The position numbers were made by a program, and so were the translations under genes. The notes under the pieces are model-generated. The model saw only the letters and a program-made list of their open reading frames with translations. It searched no databases and was not told where the DNA came from. Below are positions 1 through 10,097 of a stretch of 64,000 bases of DNA, in pieces. The stretch covers positions 1,398,501 to 1,462,500 of the forward strand of contig CANLEH010000001.1 of NCBI GenBank assembly GCA_947489665.1, read 5' to 3'. Numbering within the stretch: the first letter of the stretch is position 1; each line of letters opens with the position of its first letter. Origin of the DNA: an uncultured Roseicyclus sp. (GTDB lineage: Bacteria > Pseudomonadota > Alphaproteobacteria > Rhodobacterales > Rhodobacteraceae).

Positions 1-2
1 GC

Positions 3-2087
3 ATGGTTCTCCTGTGGTCAGCCATTGTCGGAGGCTTCTTGCTCTTGGCTCTTGTGGTCACGCCCATCGCCTTGGTTGGGGTACCAGCCTATATCGGCTA
101 TCGTTTGTGGCGTGATAGCCCGGCGCGCGCTGAGAAGATCGCCCGAGAAGAAACCGAGGCACTCTACAACCATGCGTTGCGCGGGCGGGTTGAGCTGGCG
201 GATGGTGAGATCGAGCGGGGGCTGGCTAAACACTGGCCCGCTGACCTCCCGGATGTGCTCCGCGTTCAGCTTCTGGATCTTGGGAAAGCGATCTACGCGG
301 CTGAGGGACTGTCTCCGGACATCCCACCGCCCCCGGCGCTTTGCAACACGCTGGAAGGCGGTCGCTACCGGGATCAGCTCGCAAGGCTGGGACAGGTCCG
401 CCATGACCGCGGAATGGCTGAGACGGCGCTTGATATCATCTCACAAAGTCTGGCCCCCATTGCACACGCCGCGCCTCCCTTAGACGGCGAGGTGTTGGTT
501 GAGATCACCCAGTTCCTGGATCCTCTCGGTGAGACCGTGGAGGCAATGGCCGCCCCATTCTTTGCCGATACGCCCTATGCGCTCTTCAGGTCGCTTCAGA
601 CGCAGTTGGACGCAAACCTGCGCTCGACCACCCGCTCGGGCAATCCGATCTTCCCGCGGGACTACAAAGGGGACGATCTGCTGGAGACCTATCTCAAAGG
701 CACGCCGCTACGAGACGCCTTCCGACTGCGCACGCCGTTCTCCATCCCAGAGGATCGTCGGTTTGAGCATCTGCATATGGTGGCGGGGTCCGGCCACGGC
801 AAAACGCAGACCCTGCAATACCTGATCGCGCAGGATCTGCCGCATATTGAACAGCGGGATCGCTCGGGTGTTGTGATCGACAGCCAAGGTGATCTGATCA
901 GCACGATCCTTCGGCATTCAAATCTACCACCGGACCGGATTGTTCTTATTGATCCCGAAGACATCGCTTGGCCTGTCAGCCTTAACCTGTTCTCCGTCGG
1001 CCAAGAGCGCCTTGAGGGCTATGACGCGCTTGAGCGAGAGCGGCTCACAAACTCCATTATCGAGCTCTACGACTTTGTGCTGGGTTCCCTTCTGGGCTCC
1101 GGGATGACGGCGAAACAATCGGTGGTCTTCCGCTATGTGACCCGTCTCATGTTCCACATCGATGGGGCCACGATCCATACGTTGCGTGATCTCCTCGAGC
1201 CCGATGGGTCAGCGCAATTCGCCGACGACATTGCCAAACTTGATGGCACGGCACGCCGCTTCTTTGAGACCGAGTTCGATGGCAAGGAGTTTGCGACGAC
1301 CAAGAGCCAGGTGCTGCGCCGTCTTTATGGCATTCTCGAGAACCAGACCTTCGAGCGTATGTTCTCGAACCCTGAGACCAAGTTCGACATGTTCTCAGAG
1401 TTGAACGCTGGAAAGCTCATTCTGATCAACACCGCGAAGTCCCTCCTTAAGGAACAGGGCACGCAAGTCTTCGGACGGTTCTTCATCGCGCTCATTGCGC
1501 AGGCCGCGCAGGAGCGCGCAACGATCCCAGACCGTGAACGGCTACCGGTTCATGTCTATGTGGATGAGGCTCAGGATTACTTCGACCACAACATCGGAGT
1601 GACCCTCAGCCAAGCCCGCAAGTACCGCGTTGGCATGGCCATGGCACATCAGTATCTCGGACAACTGGCCCATGGGTTGCAGGAGGCGTTTGAGGCGAAC
1701 ACGTCGATCAAGCTAGCCGGTGGGGTCTCGCCACGAGACGCTCGATCGCTTGCAGGCATGATGAATGCCGATCCAAACAGCATGAGCAATCTGCCCAAAG
1801 GCACCTTTGCCACATCCATTCGTGGGGTCACGAATCAGGCCGTGCCACTGTCCTTTCCGTTCTTCGTTTTGGAGAAGCGGAAGCGGGCGGATGCAGAAAC
1901 GGTCAACACAATTCGTCAGCATAGCCGGGAAGCCTACGCGGCGCGGTGGACGCCTAGGGGTCCTGACCGAGCGGAGGATGCAGTAGATCCCGGCGGACCG
2001 CAAAACGACCCTCCAGAAAGGTCTGGAGGGCCTCACTCGTCGCAGGGGTCGGATGACGACCCTATGAGGCCGTCAACCGAGCTTTGA
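3..2087 (+). CDS. VirD4/TraD-like DNA-transfer ATPase
   Basis: A 694-residue protein with a hydrophobic N-terminus (about residues 1-34, one or two membrane segments), a Walker A motif GSGHGKT near residue 263 and a Walker B motif VYVDEAQD near residue 520. This is the architecture of the HerA/TraD/VirD4 family: inner-membrane hexameric ATPases that couple a DNA substrate to a type IV secretion channel or pump DNA. The last ~60 residues are polar and proline/glycine rich, probably disordered. No relaxase or mating-pair genes are visible, but a replication-relaxation gene follows. The reading frame begins at the window edge, so the true start could lie upstream. Family assignment is firm; the exact role (conjugative coupling or other DNA translocation) is inferred. 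Confidence 0.8.
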   Translation: MVLLWSAIVGGFLLLALVVTPIALVGVPAYIGYRLWRDSPARAEKIAREETEALYNHALRGRVELADGEIERGLAKHWPADLPDVLRVQLLDLGKAIYAAEGLSPDIPPPPALCNTLEGGRYRDQLARLGQVRHDRGMAETALDIISQSLAPIAHAAPPLDGEVLVEITQFLDPLGETVEAMAAPFFADTPYALFRSLQTQLDANLRSTTRSGNPIFPRDYKGDDLLETYLKGTPLRDAFRLRTPFSIPEDRRFEHLHMVAGSGHGKTQTLQYLIAQDLPHIEQRDRSGVVIDSQGDLISTILRHSNLPPDRIVLIDPEDIAWPVSLNLFSVGQERLEGYDALERERLTNSIIELYDFVLGSLLGSGMTAKQSVVFRYVTRLMFHIDGATIHTLRDLLEPDGSAQFADDIAKLDGTARRFFETEFDGKEFATTKSQVLRRLYGILENQTFERMFSNPETKFDMFSELNAGKLILINTAKSLLKEQGTQVFGRFFIALIAQAAQERATIPDRERLPVHVYVDEAQDYFDHNIGVTLSQARKYRVGMAMAHQYLGQLAHGLQEAFEANTSIKLAGGVSPRDARSLAGMMNADPNSMSNLPKGTFATSIRGVTNQAVPLSFPFFVLEKRKRADAETVNTIRQHSREAYAARWTPRGPDRAEDAVDPGGPQNDPPERSGGPHSSQGSDDDPMRPSTEL

Positions 2088-2105
2088 TGAGGGATTTGTT
2101 GCAGC

Positions 2106-2321
2106 CTAGAGAGTTGTGAACTTGCCCAGCGTTTCCGGGAAGTGTTTTGCCGCCCATCGATCCATTGCTGCGTTGTAGCCCTCATCGTCAGGGTGTTGCG
2201 CAAGCTGGATTAAGCTCAACTCGAGATGTTCCGGGGAACACGTTGCCAGTGTCTTTCGGAAGTTATCTCGGTTCTCCTCTGGGATAGCGAGGAGCTTCAT
2301 CATGAGTGTTTCTGCTGTCAT
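2106..2321 (-). CDS. small hypothetical protein, 71 aa
   Basis: A short acidic/helical protein (starts MTAETLMMKLLAIPEENRD) lying between the ATPase and the replication-relaxation gene, on the opposite strand. It keeps a normal amino-acid composition and its frame is not a shadow of a neighbour. The A-rich stretch before the ATG gives only a weak ribosome binding site. I do not recognise the family. It may be a small cargo gene of the mobile region. Confidence 0.45.
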   Translation of the reverse strand: MTAETLMMKLLAIPEENRDNFRKTLATCSPEHLELSLIQLAQHPDDEGYNAAMDRWAAKHFPETLGKFTTL

Positions 2322-2496
2322 ATCTTTTTGTTTGGTTATGGTCAGACTCTAGCAAAAAACGATCAAAGAGTCCCATCGACGGAGCATTCGGCCACAGAGT
2401 CTGCGAAGAGTCGAATCTCGGGAAGTGCGGCGCGTCCGCCACAGGGATGGGTGTCGGCATGGCGCGCTAAGGGGCTCCTCTGAGACCTATGAGCCA

Positions 2497-3396
2497 ATGC
2501 CTGAAACTGGGCATTCCAGAAAATCGAACGACAATACCCAGAACTCTGTCGCGTTGCGTTTCTCGCTCGATCACGATGGGAAGATGACAACCCAGCTCAG
2601 ACATCGAACGACGTTCCATCATATCAACCGGGTCGCTACCATTACGCCCACCGAGCGCGATCTGCGGTGGCTAAAATTGATAGAGCGTCACGGTCCGCTG
2701 GCCTCCACTCATCTCCTCAACTGGACGGCCGATACCCACCGCTGCCGTGACAGCGGGTTGCGGCGGCTACAGGCTTTGCGGGCCGCAAAATTCCTGTATC
2801 TCCCCAGGCAGCAACGGCAAACGGAACGTGCTGAATTCAAGCCATATGTCTATGACCTGGCGCCACTGGGGCGCCTCTACCTGCAAGACAGCGGGGTTGC
2901 CGAAGATGCAATCCGCCCCACCGGGCATTGGTGGCATCTCCATGAAACAGCGATGCTCACTGCGCGCGTGGAGTTGGAATGTCGGCAACGCGGTCTGGGC
3001 TACATTCCCGCCCACGAGATCTTGGGTCGGTCCGATGCAACGCTGGCGATCGCAATTGGTTGTCGCCGTCTAATTCCCGACCAACTTTTTGCCATCGACT
3101 ATGGCGGGCTGTTCCGCGCCTTCATGGTTGAAGTGGATCGCGGCACGGAACCCATCGCCTCTTCCTCTGCGCGCAAGAGCTGGTCGGCGTCATTGGCACT
3201 CTATTCGGAGGGGTTCAGAAGCGGCGCGATTAACCGGCACTACGGCCTCAATGCGCCGATACAGGTGATTTGGTCACACAAGACAACTGCGCGTCAGGGC
3301 GCCTTTGAAAGGCTGCTGGAGGCCCGAGACAACGGCGCGACGCCGCGGCATCTGTCTTGTCGCGGTCAGACGCCGCCAGAGGTTTTTGCTACATGA
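2497..3396 (+). CDS. replication-relaxation family protein
   Basis: The segment around TPTERDLRWLKLIERHGPLAS, an N-terminal winged-helix-like region followed by YDLAPLGRLYL and FMVEVDRGTEP, matches the replication-relaxation (MobC-like, PF13814) family, DNA-binding proteins found on plasmids and integrative elements and thought to act at the origin of replication or transfer. Length about 299 residues if the ATG at 2497 is used; the frame is open back to 2425, and an internal ATG at 2584 is also possible. No start has a convincing Shine-Dalgarno. Its position beside a TraD-like ATPase supports a mobilisation module. Family call is by recognition only; the function in transfer is inferred. Confidence 0.7.
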   Translation: MPETGHSRKSNDNTQNSVALRFSLDHDGKMTTQLRHRTTFHHINRVATITPTERDLRWLKLIERHGPLASTHLLNWTADTHRCRDSGLRRLQALRAAKFLYLPRQQRQTERAEFKPYVYDLAPLGRLYLQDSGVAEDAIRPTGHWWHLHETAMLTARVELECRQRGLGYIPAHEILGRSDATLAIAIGCRRLIPDQLFAIDYGGLFRAFMVEVDRGTEPIASSSARKSWSASLALYSEGFRSGAINRHYGLNAPIQVIWSHKTTARQGAFERLLEARDNGATPRHLSCRGQTPPEVFAT

Positions 3397-3439
3397 CTGC
3401 GAAGACAACCCAGGCTTTGCCTTAACAAGAGCAACACAA

Positions 3440-3463
3440 AGGGCCGAGCGGTGGCTCGGCCCT
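3440..3463. terminator. perfect hairpin, likely terminator between convergent genes
   Basis: A 10-bp perfect stem (AGGGCCGAGC / GCTCGGCCCT) with a GGTG loop lies between the convergent relaxation gene and the small minus-strand gene. Read on the minus strand it is followed by TTTGTGTT, so it best suits the minus-strand gene; for the plus strand there is no T tract. Confidence 0.6.
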
Positions 3464-3485
3464 CGTGGAAAACTGAAGCGGGCTA

Positions 3486-3647
3486 TTACCGACGGTTCGG
3501 CCCGCGCCGCGACGAACGGCGCGATCGGGGCTCCGCCCCCACGACGTCGTTCACCGCATCTTCGACAAACTCGGCCGCGCCGTACATCAATTCGTCCATG
3601 AACCCGATGAGCTCACGCGTGATCAGCCGTTTGGTTTGCTTTTGCAT
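3486..3647 (-). CDS. small hypothetical protein, 53 aa
   Basis: Starts MQKQTKRLITRELIGFMDEL and ends in an Arg/Ser-rich tail. The ATG at 3647 is preceded by a strong Shine-Dalgarno (AAAAGGAGA, 7 bases away), which is why this start is preferred over the longer frame beginning at 3686. The core looks like an amphipathic helix. I do not recognise the family; small genes of this kind are common beside mobilisation genes. Confidence 0.55.
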   Translation of the reverse strand: MQKQTKRLITRELIGFMDELMYGAAEFVEDAVNDVVGAEPRSRRSSRRGPNRR

Positions 3648-4820
3648 TTCTGTCTCCTTTTGGGTTGGGTGGGAGGAGAATTGCAACTTGAAGGAAACCT
3701 GTCACCGAGCGCTAGTGGAGCAATGATGGTGGTTTGCAGAGGCATGCGACGCTATGCGAAGCTGGTTGCAAATTATTGCGGGGCACTGTCGATGCGCGAG
3801 ACTACGCAAGTGCAGCGAAAAAGCTCCAAGGGCGGGAAGTGGAAGTTCGCTGCAAGTGCAAACGCTGGGGCTAATCCGGCGAAAGCGGTCATTAACGGTT
3901 CAATGCGCAGCGTGATCGAATAGAACAGTCGTCAATTAACGGAGGTGTAATAACGCGCTCCGCCGACCGGACAGATGCGGACGGGGCGGGACTAGTTAAG
4001 AGCACTTGATGATTCTTACTGCATGCCGTCTTACCGACACGTTAACAGAGGTGGAATTTGCCTCTCAAAAAAGTAAACCCCGGCGCGATGGCCGTCGCGG
4101 CTGGGGTGAAGGGGATATTCGAAGTCTGCTAACTGCCGAACGACGCTAACATGAACGTCTGCATCATCCAAGGCATCGACGATGGCGGTTTCAGCTTCAG
4201 AGCCGAATTCTCAGTCGGCATCCGCTAAGCTTCGAAGGTGAGCGGAACGACTGCCAGAAAAGGTCATTTGTTCCTAGCCGCTCGCTGAACCGACTTTCAA
4301 TTTGCAACAATCGCCTAGCCATGCAGATCGAGTTCGTCGAAGCAAAGACTTGGAAGGCAAACAGTCAGGAGTTGAGTGCGCCGTTTTCCTGTGCAGCTGA
4401 GACCAAAAACAGCCGGTGGACACTCGTTGGTGGCAACACTGGAGTCAGTAGCCACCTTCGGTCAGCATTGCGCAGAAAGCGGACTTTGTCGAATTCGATA
4501 TCTGGCCCGTGACCGCACCGACCCCTATACCTCCCGGACGCTGCATGATGGGCAAATAGCAGAAAAGTTGCCCATAGCCCGGAGACAAAGGTGACAAGAG
4601 ATAAACGAGAGGTATGCCGCATAAGGCGCACGACCTAGGAAGATGTCTTCGCTACGGTGCTCTCGGTCCCGAAAAAGTGTGGAACGGGCCATGGAAGCAG
4701 ACCCGTACATCCGATCACCTGCAGGCCAACCAGGAGAGGTAGTGTTTACTTGCAGAGTGTTTTCAATCACAGTGGCGCAGTTGCACGATTTTTTTTTAAC
4801 AATTTTCCTAAGGCCACACA
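3648..4820. other. 1.17 kb with no convincing gene
   Basis: No ORF with good start signals and protein-like composition was found. The stretch holds a CtrA-like motif at 4031-4045, an imperfect GC hairpin at about 4078-4106 (CCCCGGC ... GCTGGGG), and around 4440-4490 AT/GC-mixed sequence resembling decayed intergenic repeats. A T9 run at 4790-4798 lies just before the RTX gene. Confidence 0.5.
4031..4045. promoter_or_regulatory. near-consensus CtrA-like site
   Basis: TTAC-N7-TTAA, one mismatch from TTAA-N7-TTAA. An ATG lies 42 bases downstream (4088), the same distance as at the other sites in the window, but it opens only a 14-codon frame. It may therefore mark a lost gene, a leader peptide, or chance. 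Confidence 0.3.
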
Positions 4821-7800
4821 TTGACTCCCACAGTTTTTCACTTCGCGGATGCCTCCGCATTTTCCTGGCTGAGTAATCTAGGTGGCAACCTGATTGAAGC
4901 AGGCGATGATTTCGGAACTTACGAAGTTGGAGGTAACGGATTCACCGCTACCTTCTTGTCAGATGCCAATGATCTCGACTTTTCCGGGAATGGGCTTTTC
5001 TCGGGCGGGACGGTCAACCGGATCGAATACCGCAATTCCAACGGTGATTTGATTGAGGCGCTGGACAACTTTTTGGTCGATGCGGCGGCACTGTCAGAAG
5101 ATAATTTCCAGAACGTCTCGGATGTTCTGAATTTCAAAGACGGGTTTGCCCACGTTATTGTCGGCCAGGTCAGCCTTGTCCGGGATGGTTATGACAACGC
5201 GATATCATGGGTGGATCAGGGCGGATCGGCCACCATTTTCCAGCTGGTCTTTGGCGGCTTTGCAACCATCAACGCAGGGCTGTCGCGTGAAGATGTGATA
5301 GACTATTCGCTTGTCCCTGCGACGGGCACGTCTGGTAGCGGGATGTCCGCGCGTGACTGGGACGGGGTTTATGTCAATCTGGAAACACCCGTGGGTGGTC
5401 TGGATACGGTTGGCGTACAGACAGCGGGATTCCATTTTGTGGACGCGCGCGGCGAGGATAATCCCAACGGCACCCATACGATGCAAGGGATCAACCACGC
5501 CACTGGCGGGAGCGGCGGGGATTATTTGATCGGGCGCGAGTGGCTGACGATGCCTTCGGTGCTGGACAGTGTTCTGCTCGGTTTGCTTTTTGACAGCCGC
5601 ACGGGCAGCACGCTGATCGGCAACGGCGGCCACGACATTCTGGTCAACGGGTTTGACATGCAGGGCGGGCAGGGCAACGACCTGATTGCGCTGGGGGATT
5701 ATGGGATCGTCAGCCCCGAAGGGTTGGGCCAAAGCAACGGCAATCTACTGGCCGGTCCGGGATCAACAATCATCGTTGATGGCGGCACGGCGGATGGCGG
5801 TGACGGCAATGATGTTTTTGTCCTGCCCAACGGATTCATGAACCTTGTCCCGATTGCAGAGAATAGCAGTCTGTCCGCGTTGTTGCGCACTGAGGTGATT
5901 GGCGGCACAGGCACCGATACGATCACCTTCGGGGACGATCGGCTGTTGGCCAACGATGTGAATGTGGGGCATGAAGACGGCAATTGGCCCGAGGTTTGGA
6001 CCCCGCTTGATGTCGTGAGCATGACCATGACCGGGGGCGGTGCCGGAACGGTTTCGTTTTCTGCAAACCGTGCGCTGCTTATCAATGGTGGCAGTGTTTC
6101 TGCAAACGCGCCCATTTCGTTCTTGACCACCTTTACTGGTATCGAAGCGATGACTGGCACGGGCTGGTCGGACCAGATGATCGGAGACACAGGTGGCAAT
6201 ACCCTCGATGGTGCGGGCGGGGCTGATGACATCAACGGTGGCGGTGGCAACGATAGCATCATTGGTGGCGCGGGCGCAGATACACTGAATGGTGGTACAG
6301 GCCGTGACACGCTAAGCTATGAGACGTCGGAGGAGGGCGTCGCAGTTAGCCTGCTGGACCAGATCGCCTTTGGCGGCGATGCCGAGGAAGAGATCAGCGA
6401 TGGCGCAGGCGGCACGCTCACCGTGTTCGACAACATCTCGGGGTTTGAGGATCTGACAGGATCACTTGGCGACGACACGCTGGAAGGGGACCAGACCGGT
6501 GACATGCTGACCGGACTATCGGGCGATGACAGCATCATCGGACAAGGCGGCAATGACACGATCATGGGCGGCGCGGGCGAGGATACGCTGATCGGGTCGT
6601 CAGGTAATGACCTGCTGGATGCAGGGACAACCCCCTTGATCGAAGTGCCGTATGTTACACCCTTCGTGCCAGGAGGAACGATGAATTTCACGCCAGCGAC
6701 GGCCTTTACCATAGACGACGAGTATGTCTTGCTGACTGACCTACGCGGGTTAAACGCAGAACTTTTTCCAATCGCCCGTATCCTTGACCAAGGCAATGGC
6801 AATGCGACGCTGTTCTACAGGTTCGTCATCACGCCAGAGATGGATATTCCCGACGCCACAATGAGCATAGTCCTTCTGGGGCAAGATCCGGGCTTTCGCG
6901 GCAACTTCAGACTGACCAATGAAGCTGGTACCATCAACACCCAAGGCATCGCCTCTGCGAACGCTGCAGCTCGGGATCTATCGCTGCAGCCGCCAGGAAC
7001 TTATTTCGTCGAAGTAACAGATCTTTCCGGCGACCCGGTCGATCCAAGCTTTTTTTATACTTTGGATGTGCGCATCTCCAGCGCCGAGGCTGAGCTCGGC
7101 TCTACCTTTGAGGTCGGAACAGAGATATTGAACGGCGGTACCGGCGATGACACCCTGATCGCCGGCAACGGCAACGACGAATTGATTGGCGGCAGCGATG
7201 ATGATCTGCTGATCGGAGGCGCGGGTAGCGACATCGTCAACGGCGGCGCGGGCAATGATACGGCAGGGTATACAGGCTCTGCCGAAGGCGTGATCATCAA
7301 CCTTGGCAGTGCTCTTGCGCGTGGGGGCGATGCCGAAGGTGATACGCTGACCGGCATCGAAAACGTGATCGGCAGCGGGATGGATGACACGCTGAACGGA
7401 TCAAGCGCGGCCAATGAGCTGGAGGGCGATGCAGGTGCCGACGTGATGCGTGGTTTTGCAGAAGACGACATGATCAGCGGCGGCGCGGGCGACGACTCAG
7501 CCACTGGCGGCAGCGGTGCCGATACGATCATCGGTGGGTCTGGCAATGACACGCTGCTTGGTCAAGGCATGGCCGACAGCATCAGCGGCGAACAGAATGA
7601 CGACGACATCTTTGGCGGTGCAGCAAATGACACGCTGGATGGCGGTGCGGGCGCGGACAGCATCCTTGGCCAGAACGGCGCTGATGTGATCACTGGCGGC
7701 AGCGGCGAGGATACGCTGCGCGGCGGATCAGGCAACGACGAGATCAACGGCGGTCAGCAGAATGATCTGATCTTTGGTAACGGGAATAATGACACGGTAT

Positions 7801-8228
7801 TCGGCGATGCGGGAAATGACACCATCATCGGCAATGCAGGTGCGGATCACCTGATGGGTGAAGATGGCGACGATAGTATTAACGGCAGCACCGGTGGTGA
7901 CAGTCTGGATGGCGGTGCGGGTAACGATACCCTAAACGGTGCGCTAAATGATGGCGCGCGCGACCGCTTTGTCTTTCGCTTGGATTACGATCAGGACCGG
8001 ATTAATTCGTACGAACAAGGCGTCGATCAAATCCAGCTCGATGAGAAACTGTGGGTCGACACTGAGGGGGCGGGCCTGTCTGGGCAGGATGTGATCGACA
8101 TCTTTGGCATGATCAATACCAACGGTACGATCCTGACGCTGGATTTTGGCGCGGGCGACGTCTTGGAGATCCAGAATGGCAGCGGCATCACCGCCGCCAC
8201 GTTGGGGGCGGATGTGCTGATCCTTTAG
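4821..8228 (+). CDS. large RTX calcium-binding protein
   Basis: An 1135-residue acidic, Gly/Asp-rich protein with many GGxGxDxLx nonapeptide repeats, mainly residues ~450-610 and ~770-1050. Such repeats form calcium-binding beta-rolls and are typical of proteins exported without a signal peptide by type I secretion through a C-terminal signal. Residues ~610-760 interrupt the repeats with a non-repetitive beta-rich segment ([10 protein letters not shown] ... [10 protein letters not shown]) that looks like a pre-peptidase C-terminal-type beta-sandwich. The ~450 N-terminal residues have no recognisable catalytic domain. The start used is TTG with a weak AAGG upstream. No transporter is adjacent; the nearest type I secretion pair is at 25.3 kb. 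Surface or extracellular role inferred. Confidence 0.85.
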   Translation: MTPTVFHFADASAFSWLSNLGGNLIEAGDDFGTYEVGGNGFTATFLSDANDLDFSGNGLFSGGTVNRIEYRNSNGDLIEALDNFLVDAAALSEDNFQNVSDVLNFKDGFAHVIVGQVSLVRDGYDNAISWVDQGGSATIFQLVFGGFATINAGLSREDVIDYSLVPATGTSGSGMSARDWDGVYVNLETPVGGLDTVGVQTAGFHFVDARGEDNPNGTHTMQGINHATGGSGGDYLIGREWLTMPSVLDSVLLGLLFDSRTGSTLIGNGGHDILVNGFDMQGGQGNDLIALGDYGIVSPEGLGQSNGNLLAGPGSTIIVDGGTADGGDGNDVFVLPNGFMNLVPIAENSSLSALLRTEVIGGTGTDTITFGDDRLLANDVNVGHEDGNWPEVWTPLDVVSMTMTGGGAGTVSFSANRALLINGGSVSANAPISFLTTFTGIEAMTGTGWSDQMIGDTGGNTLDGAGGADDINGGGGNDSIIGGAGADTLNGGTGRDTLSYETSEEGVAVSLLDQIAFGGDAEEEISDGAGGTLTVFDNISGFEDLTGSLGDDTLEGDQTGDMLTGLSGDDSIIGQGGNDTIMGGAGEDTLIGSSGNDLLDAGTTPLIEVPYVTPFVPGGTMNFTPATAFTIDDEYVLLTDLRGLNAELFPIARILDQGNGNATLFYRFVITPEMDIPDATMSIVLLGQDPGFRGNFRLTNEAGTINTQGIASANAAARDLSLQPPGTYFVEVTDLSGDPVDPSFFYTLDVRISSAEAELGSTFEVGTEILNGGTGDDTLIAGNGNDELIGGSDDDLLIGGAGSDIVNGGAGNDTAGYTGSAEGVIINLGSALARGGDAEGDTLTGIENVIGSGMDDTLNGSSAANELEGDAGADVMRGFAEDDMISGGAGDDSATGGSGADTIIGGSGNDTLLGQGMADSISGEQNDDDIFGGAANDTLDGGAGADSILGQNGADVITGGSGEDTLRGGSGNDEINGGQQNDLIFGNGNNDTVFGDAGNDTIIGNAGADHLMGEDGDDSINGSTGGDSLDGGAGNDTLNGALNDGARDRFVFRLDYDQDRINSYEQGVDQIQLDEKLWVDTEGAGLSGQDVIDIFGMINTNGTILTLDFGAGDVLEIQNGSGITAATLGADVLIL

Positions 8229-8672
8229 GAGCACCCATGACGCTGTTCCTTGACTGACTGAGGTCAGTATCTAACGGAGTAGTGTTTTCTGTTCTCTTGA
8301 AAAGGGAATTTCGATTTGGACTGTTTCACTTTCCTTGGCGTTTTCACGAGGTCCTTTTGCCTATTCTGTCTCGATTTTGACTTATCTGAAATCGAGGTAT
8401 TGCCTGAACCAGGTTTTGATCCGGATGATTTCAATTGATCGCATTTATCTTTGTTTCCTATGTCTGACGCTGGCGGATATGAGCTCAGCATTGGTAGACT
8501 GGCAACTCGATGGCTAACTGAATTATTTCGTAACGAAAGCAAAGTCCGCACAGCTAGGAAAAAGTGTCTGGATCGTTTGACGGCATCTTGGCTGCCTGTT
8601 GTCACTCAGCGTCTTGTGTATCGCTGTTACTAATCCGTCTCAAACAAGACGGTAGAGTGATACGACTAAAAT
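8229..8672. other. 444 bp with no convincing gene
   Basis: Short frames exist on both strands but none has a good start signal or a protein-like composition. A short hairpin (ACTGAC-TGAG-GTCAGT, 8253-8268) just after the RTX gene could be a weak terminator. Confidence 0.4.
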
Positions 8673-9083
8673 TTGGATTTCGATTCCATTTCAATCGTCG
8701 CTTGCACGACATTGATCGCCGTGGACGGCGAAACAGCCAAATGTGGCGGGGAAAATTCACGTCCAATCGGCAATGGTGTGCTGCATGTATCAGGTTTTGA
8801 CGCACCTGAAACATTCCGGTCAGAATGCGCGTATGAAGCTTGGCTAAGTGCAAAGGCGATGACGCGATTTGCAGAACTGATCGCCGTGCCTGGGCTACGA
8901 TTTTACGACTCTGGCGAGCGAGATCACACAAAGCAGAGGCGGCGCTTAGTTTGGATCATTCTGCCCGATGGCCGCAGCGCGGGCCAAACACTGATTGACG
9001 AAGGTTTGGCGAAAGAATGGCTGCCCAAACGATCCATAGACTGGTGCGAAGTAAACCCGCAGGCAGGCCAACAATCTCATTAA
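8673..9083 (+). CDS. thermonuclease (SNase)-like protein, doubtful 5' end
   Basis: Residues 15-120 resemble the staphylococcal-nuclease-like family found in Rhodobacterales: TTLIAVDGETAKC, VSGFDAPETFRSEC, RRLVWIILPDGRSAGQTLIDEGLAKEW. Members cleave nucleic acids in a Ca-dependent way; the GxDAPE loop and an Arg-rich segment are visible. The frame is closed by a stop six bases upstream of a TTG, and no signal peptide or ribosome binding site is seen although relatives are often exported. The gene is therefore probably a 5'-truncated remnant. Confidence 0.5.
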   Translation: MDFDSISIVACTTLIAVDGETAKCGGENSRPIGNGVLHVSGFDAPETFRSECAYEAWLSAKAMTRFAELIAVPGLRFYDSGERDHTKQRRRLVWIILPDGRSAGQTLIDEGLAKEWLPKRSIDWCEVNPQAGQQSH

Positions 9084-9344
9084 AGCTGCCTGATGTCGGT
9101 CCGCTTAGGGCTGTATTGTGGTTATGAACTAGTCGGAAACGAAAGGCAGCTTTGTCCCGCGATCCCAGCCTATGAGCACCTTAAGTTTTCGCGGCCGCAG
9201 CGGATGGCGGCTTTGGCGGGCCGCACCGCAGCATCGAAAGAGATGGGCACACTTCCGCTTTGGGCCGTCACCCACTCCGCCCGTTTCCTTGGTCAGCATT
9301 CTAATTGAAGGATCCGGATCGCATTTGGGCCCTGTTTCCCTGGG

Positions 9345-10037
9345 TCACCACTCAATTTGGCGTCCATCCCGGAAGAAGCCACCTGTAGGGCCATCGTCAG
9401 GCAAGGTCGCCGCCCAGACCACGCCTTTCGCGCCCTCCGGGATCGGCCTGCCCCCACCGCCCATATCTGTGGCGACCCAGCCAGGGCAAATGGCATTCAC
9501 CAGGATCCTGTCCCGCCGCAGCTCATCTGCCAATTTCAGGGTCAGTGCGTTGAGCGCAGCCTTCGCGACACCGTAGCCCGGCGTGCCCCCGTCCATGCCG
9601 GACAACGCCCCCGCGCCTGACGACACGTTGACTAGGCGGGCCGACTCTCCCTTTCGCAGCAGTGGCGCAGCGGCGATAGCCACGTCCCAGGCCCCGAACA
9701 GGTTGGTATCGAATGCGCGACGTACACGGGCCAAATCAGCGGTGCTTGCGCGTTGGTCCGTGTCATAGTCGACGCCTGCATTGTTCACGAGCACATTGAG
9801 ACGCCCGAAATCCCGACCGATCCGTTTGAACGCCCGCGCGACGGAGGCGGTGTCGGACACGTCGAGTTGAAGGGCTGTGGCATTCGGGATGCTACGCGCT
9901 GCTTCCTCTCCCTTGGCGAGGTCACGGGCGGCCAGAAGAACGTGCAGCCCGTGATCGCGAGACAATTGAAGGGCAACTTCGCGGCCAATGCCGCGATTGG
10001 CGCCGGTAACCAAGGCAATACGGGGATGGGACATCAT
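9345..10037 (-). CDS. SDR family oxidoreductase
   Basis: A 230-residue classical short-chain dehydrogenase/reductase: cofactor motif TGANRGIG (residues ~11-18), NNAG at ~88, catalytic Ser in VNVSSGAG and YGVAK (Tyr/Lys) at ~154-158. The Arg after the glycine motif and AARD in the second strand suggest NADP(H). Last gene of a minus-strand run with a second SDR, an NTF2-like exported protein, an exported hydrolase and an AraC regulator. ATG at 10037 is followed by another ATG; GGAG lies just upstream. Substrate unknown. Confidence 0.85.
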   Translation of the reverse strand: MMSHPRIALVTGANRGIGREVALQLSRDHGLHVLLAARDLAKGEEAARSIPNATALQLDVSDTASVARAFKRIGRDFGRLNVLVNNAGVDYDTDQRASTADLARVRRAFDTNLFGAWDVAIAAAPLLRKGESARLVNVSSGAGALSGMDGGTPGYGVAKAALNALTLKLADELRRDRILVNAICPGWVATDMGGGGRPIPEGAKGVVWAATLPDDGPTGGFFRDGRQIEW

Positions 10038-10097
10038 ATGCTCCGTGTGATTAACGATATTGCGGGCGGCCCCACCTAAGCAGGGCCGCGCAGATAT

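Noticed and set aside
2425-2496. Extended N-terminus of the replication-relaxation protein
   Set aside because: Arg/Gly-rich and without family similarity; a later start is more likely.
5205-7747. Several long minus-strand frames and Pro/Ser-rich translations
   Set aside because: They are shadows of the RTX repeats (GGTGGCGG read on the other strand).
6180-7940. Repeated DNA that might look like a tandem array or CRISPR
   Set aside because: Repeats follow codon units of RTX nonapeptides with no constant spacers. No CRISPR array was seen in the window.
8264-8605. 113-codon minus frame after the RTX gene
   Set aside because: No Shine-Dalgarno; Lys/Ser-rich and overlapping other random frames.
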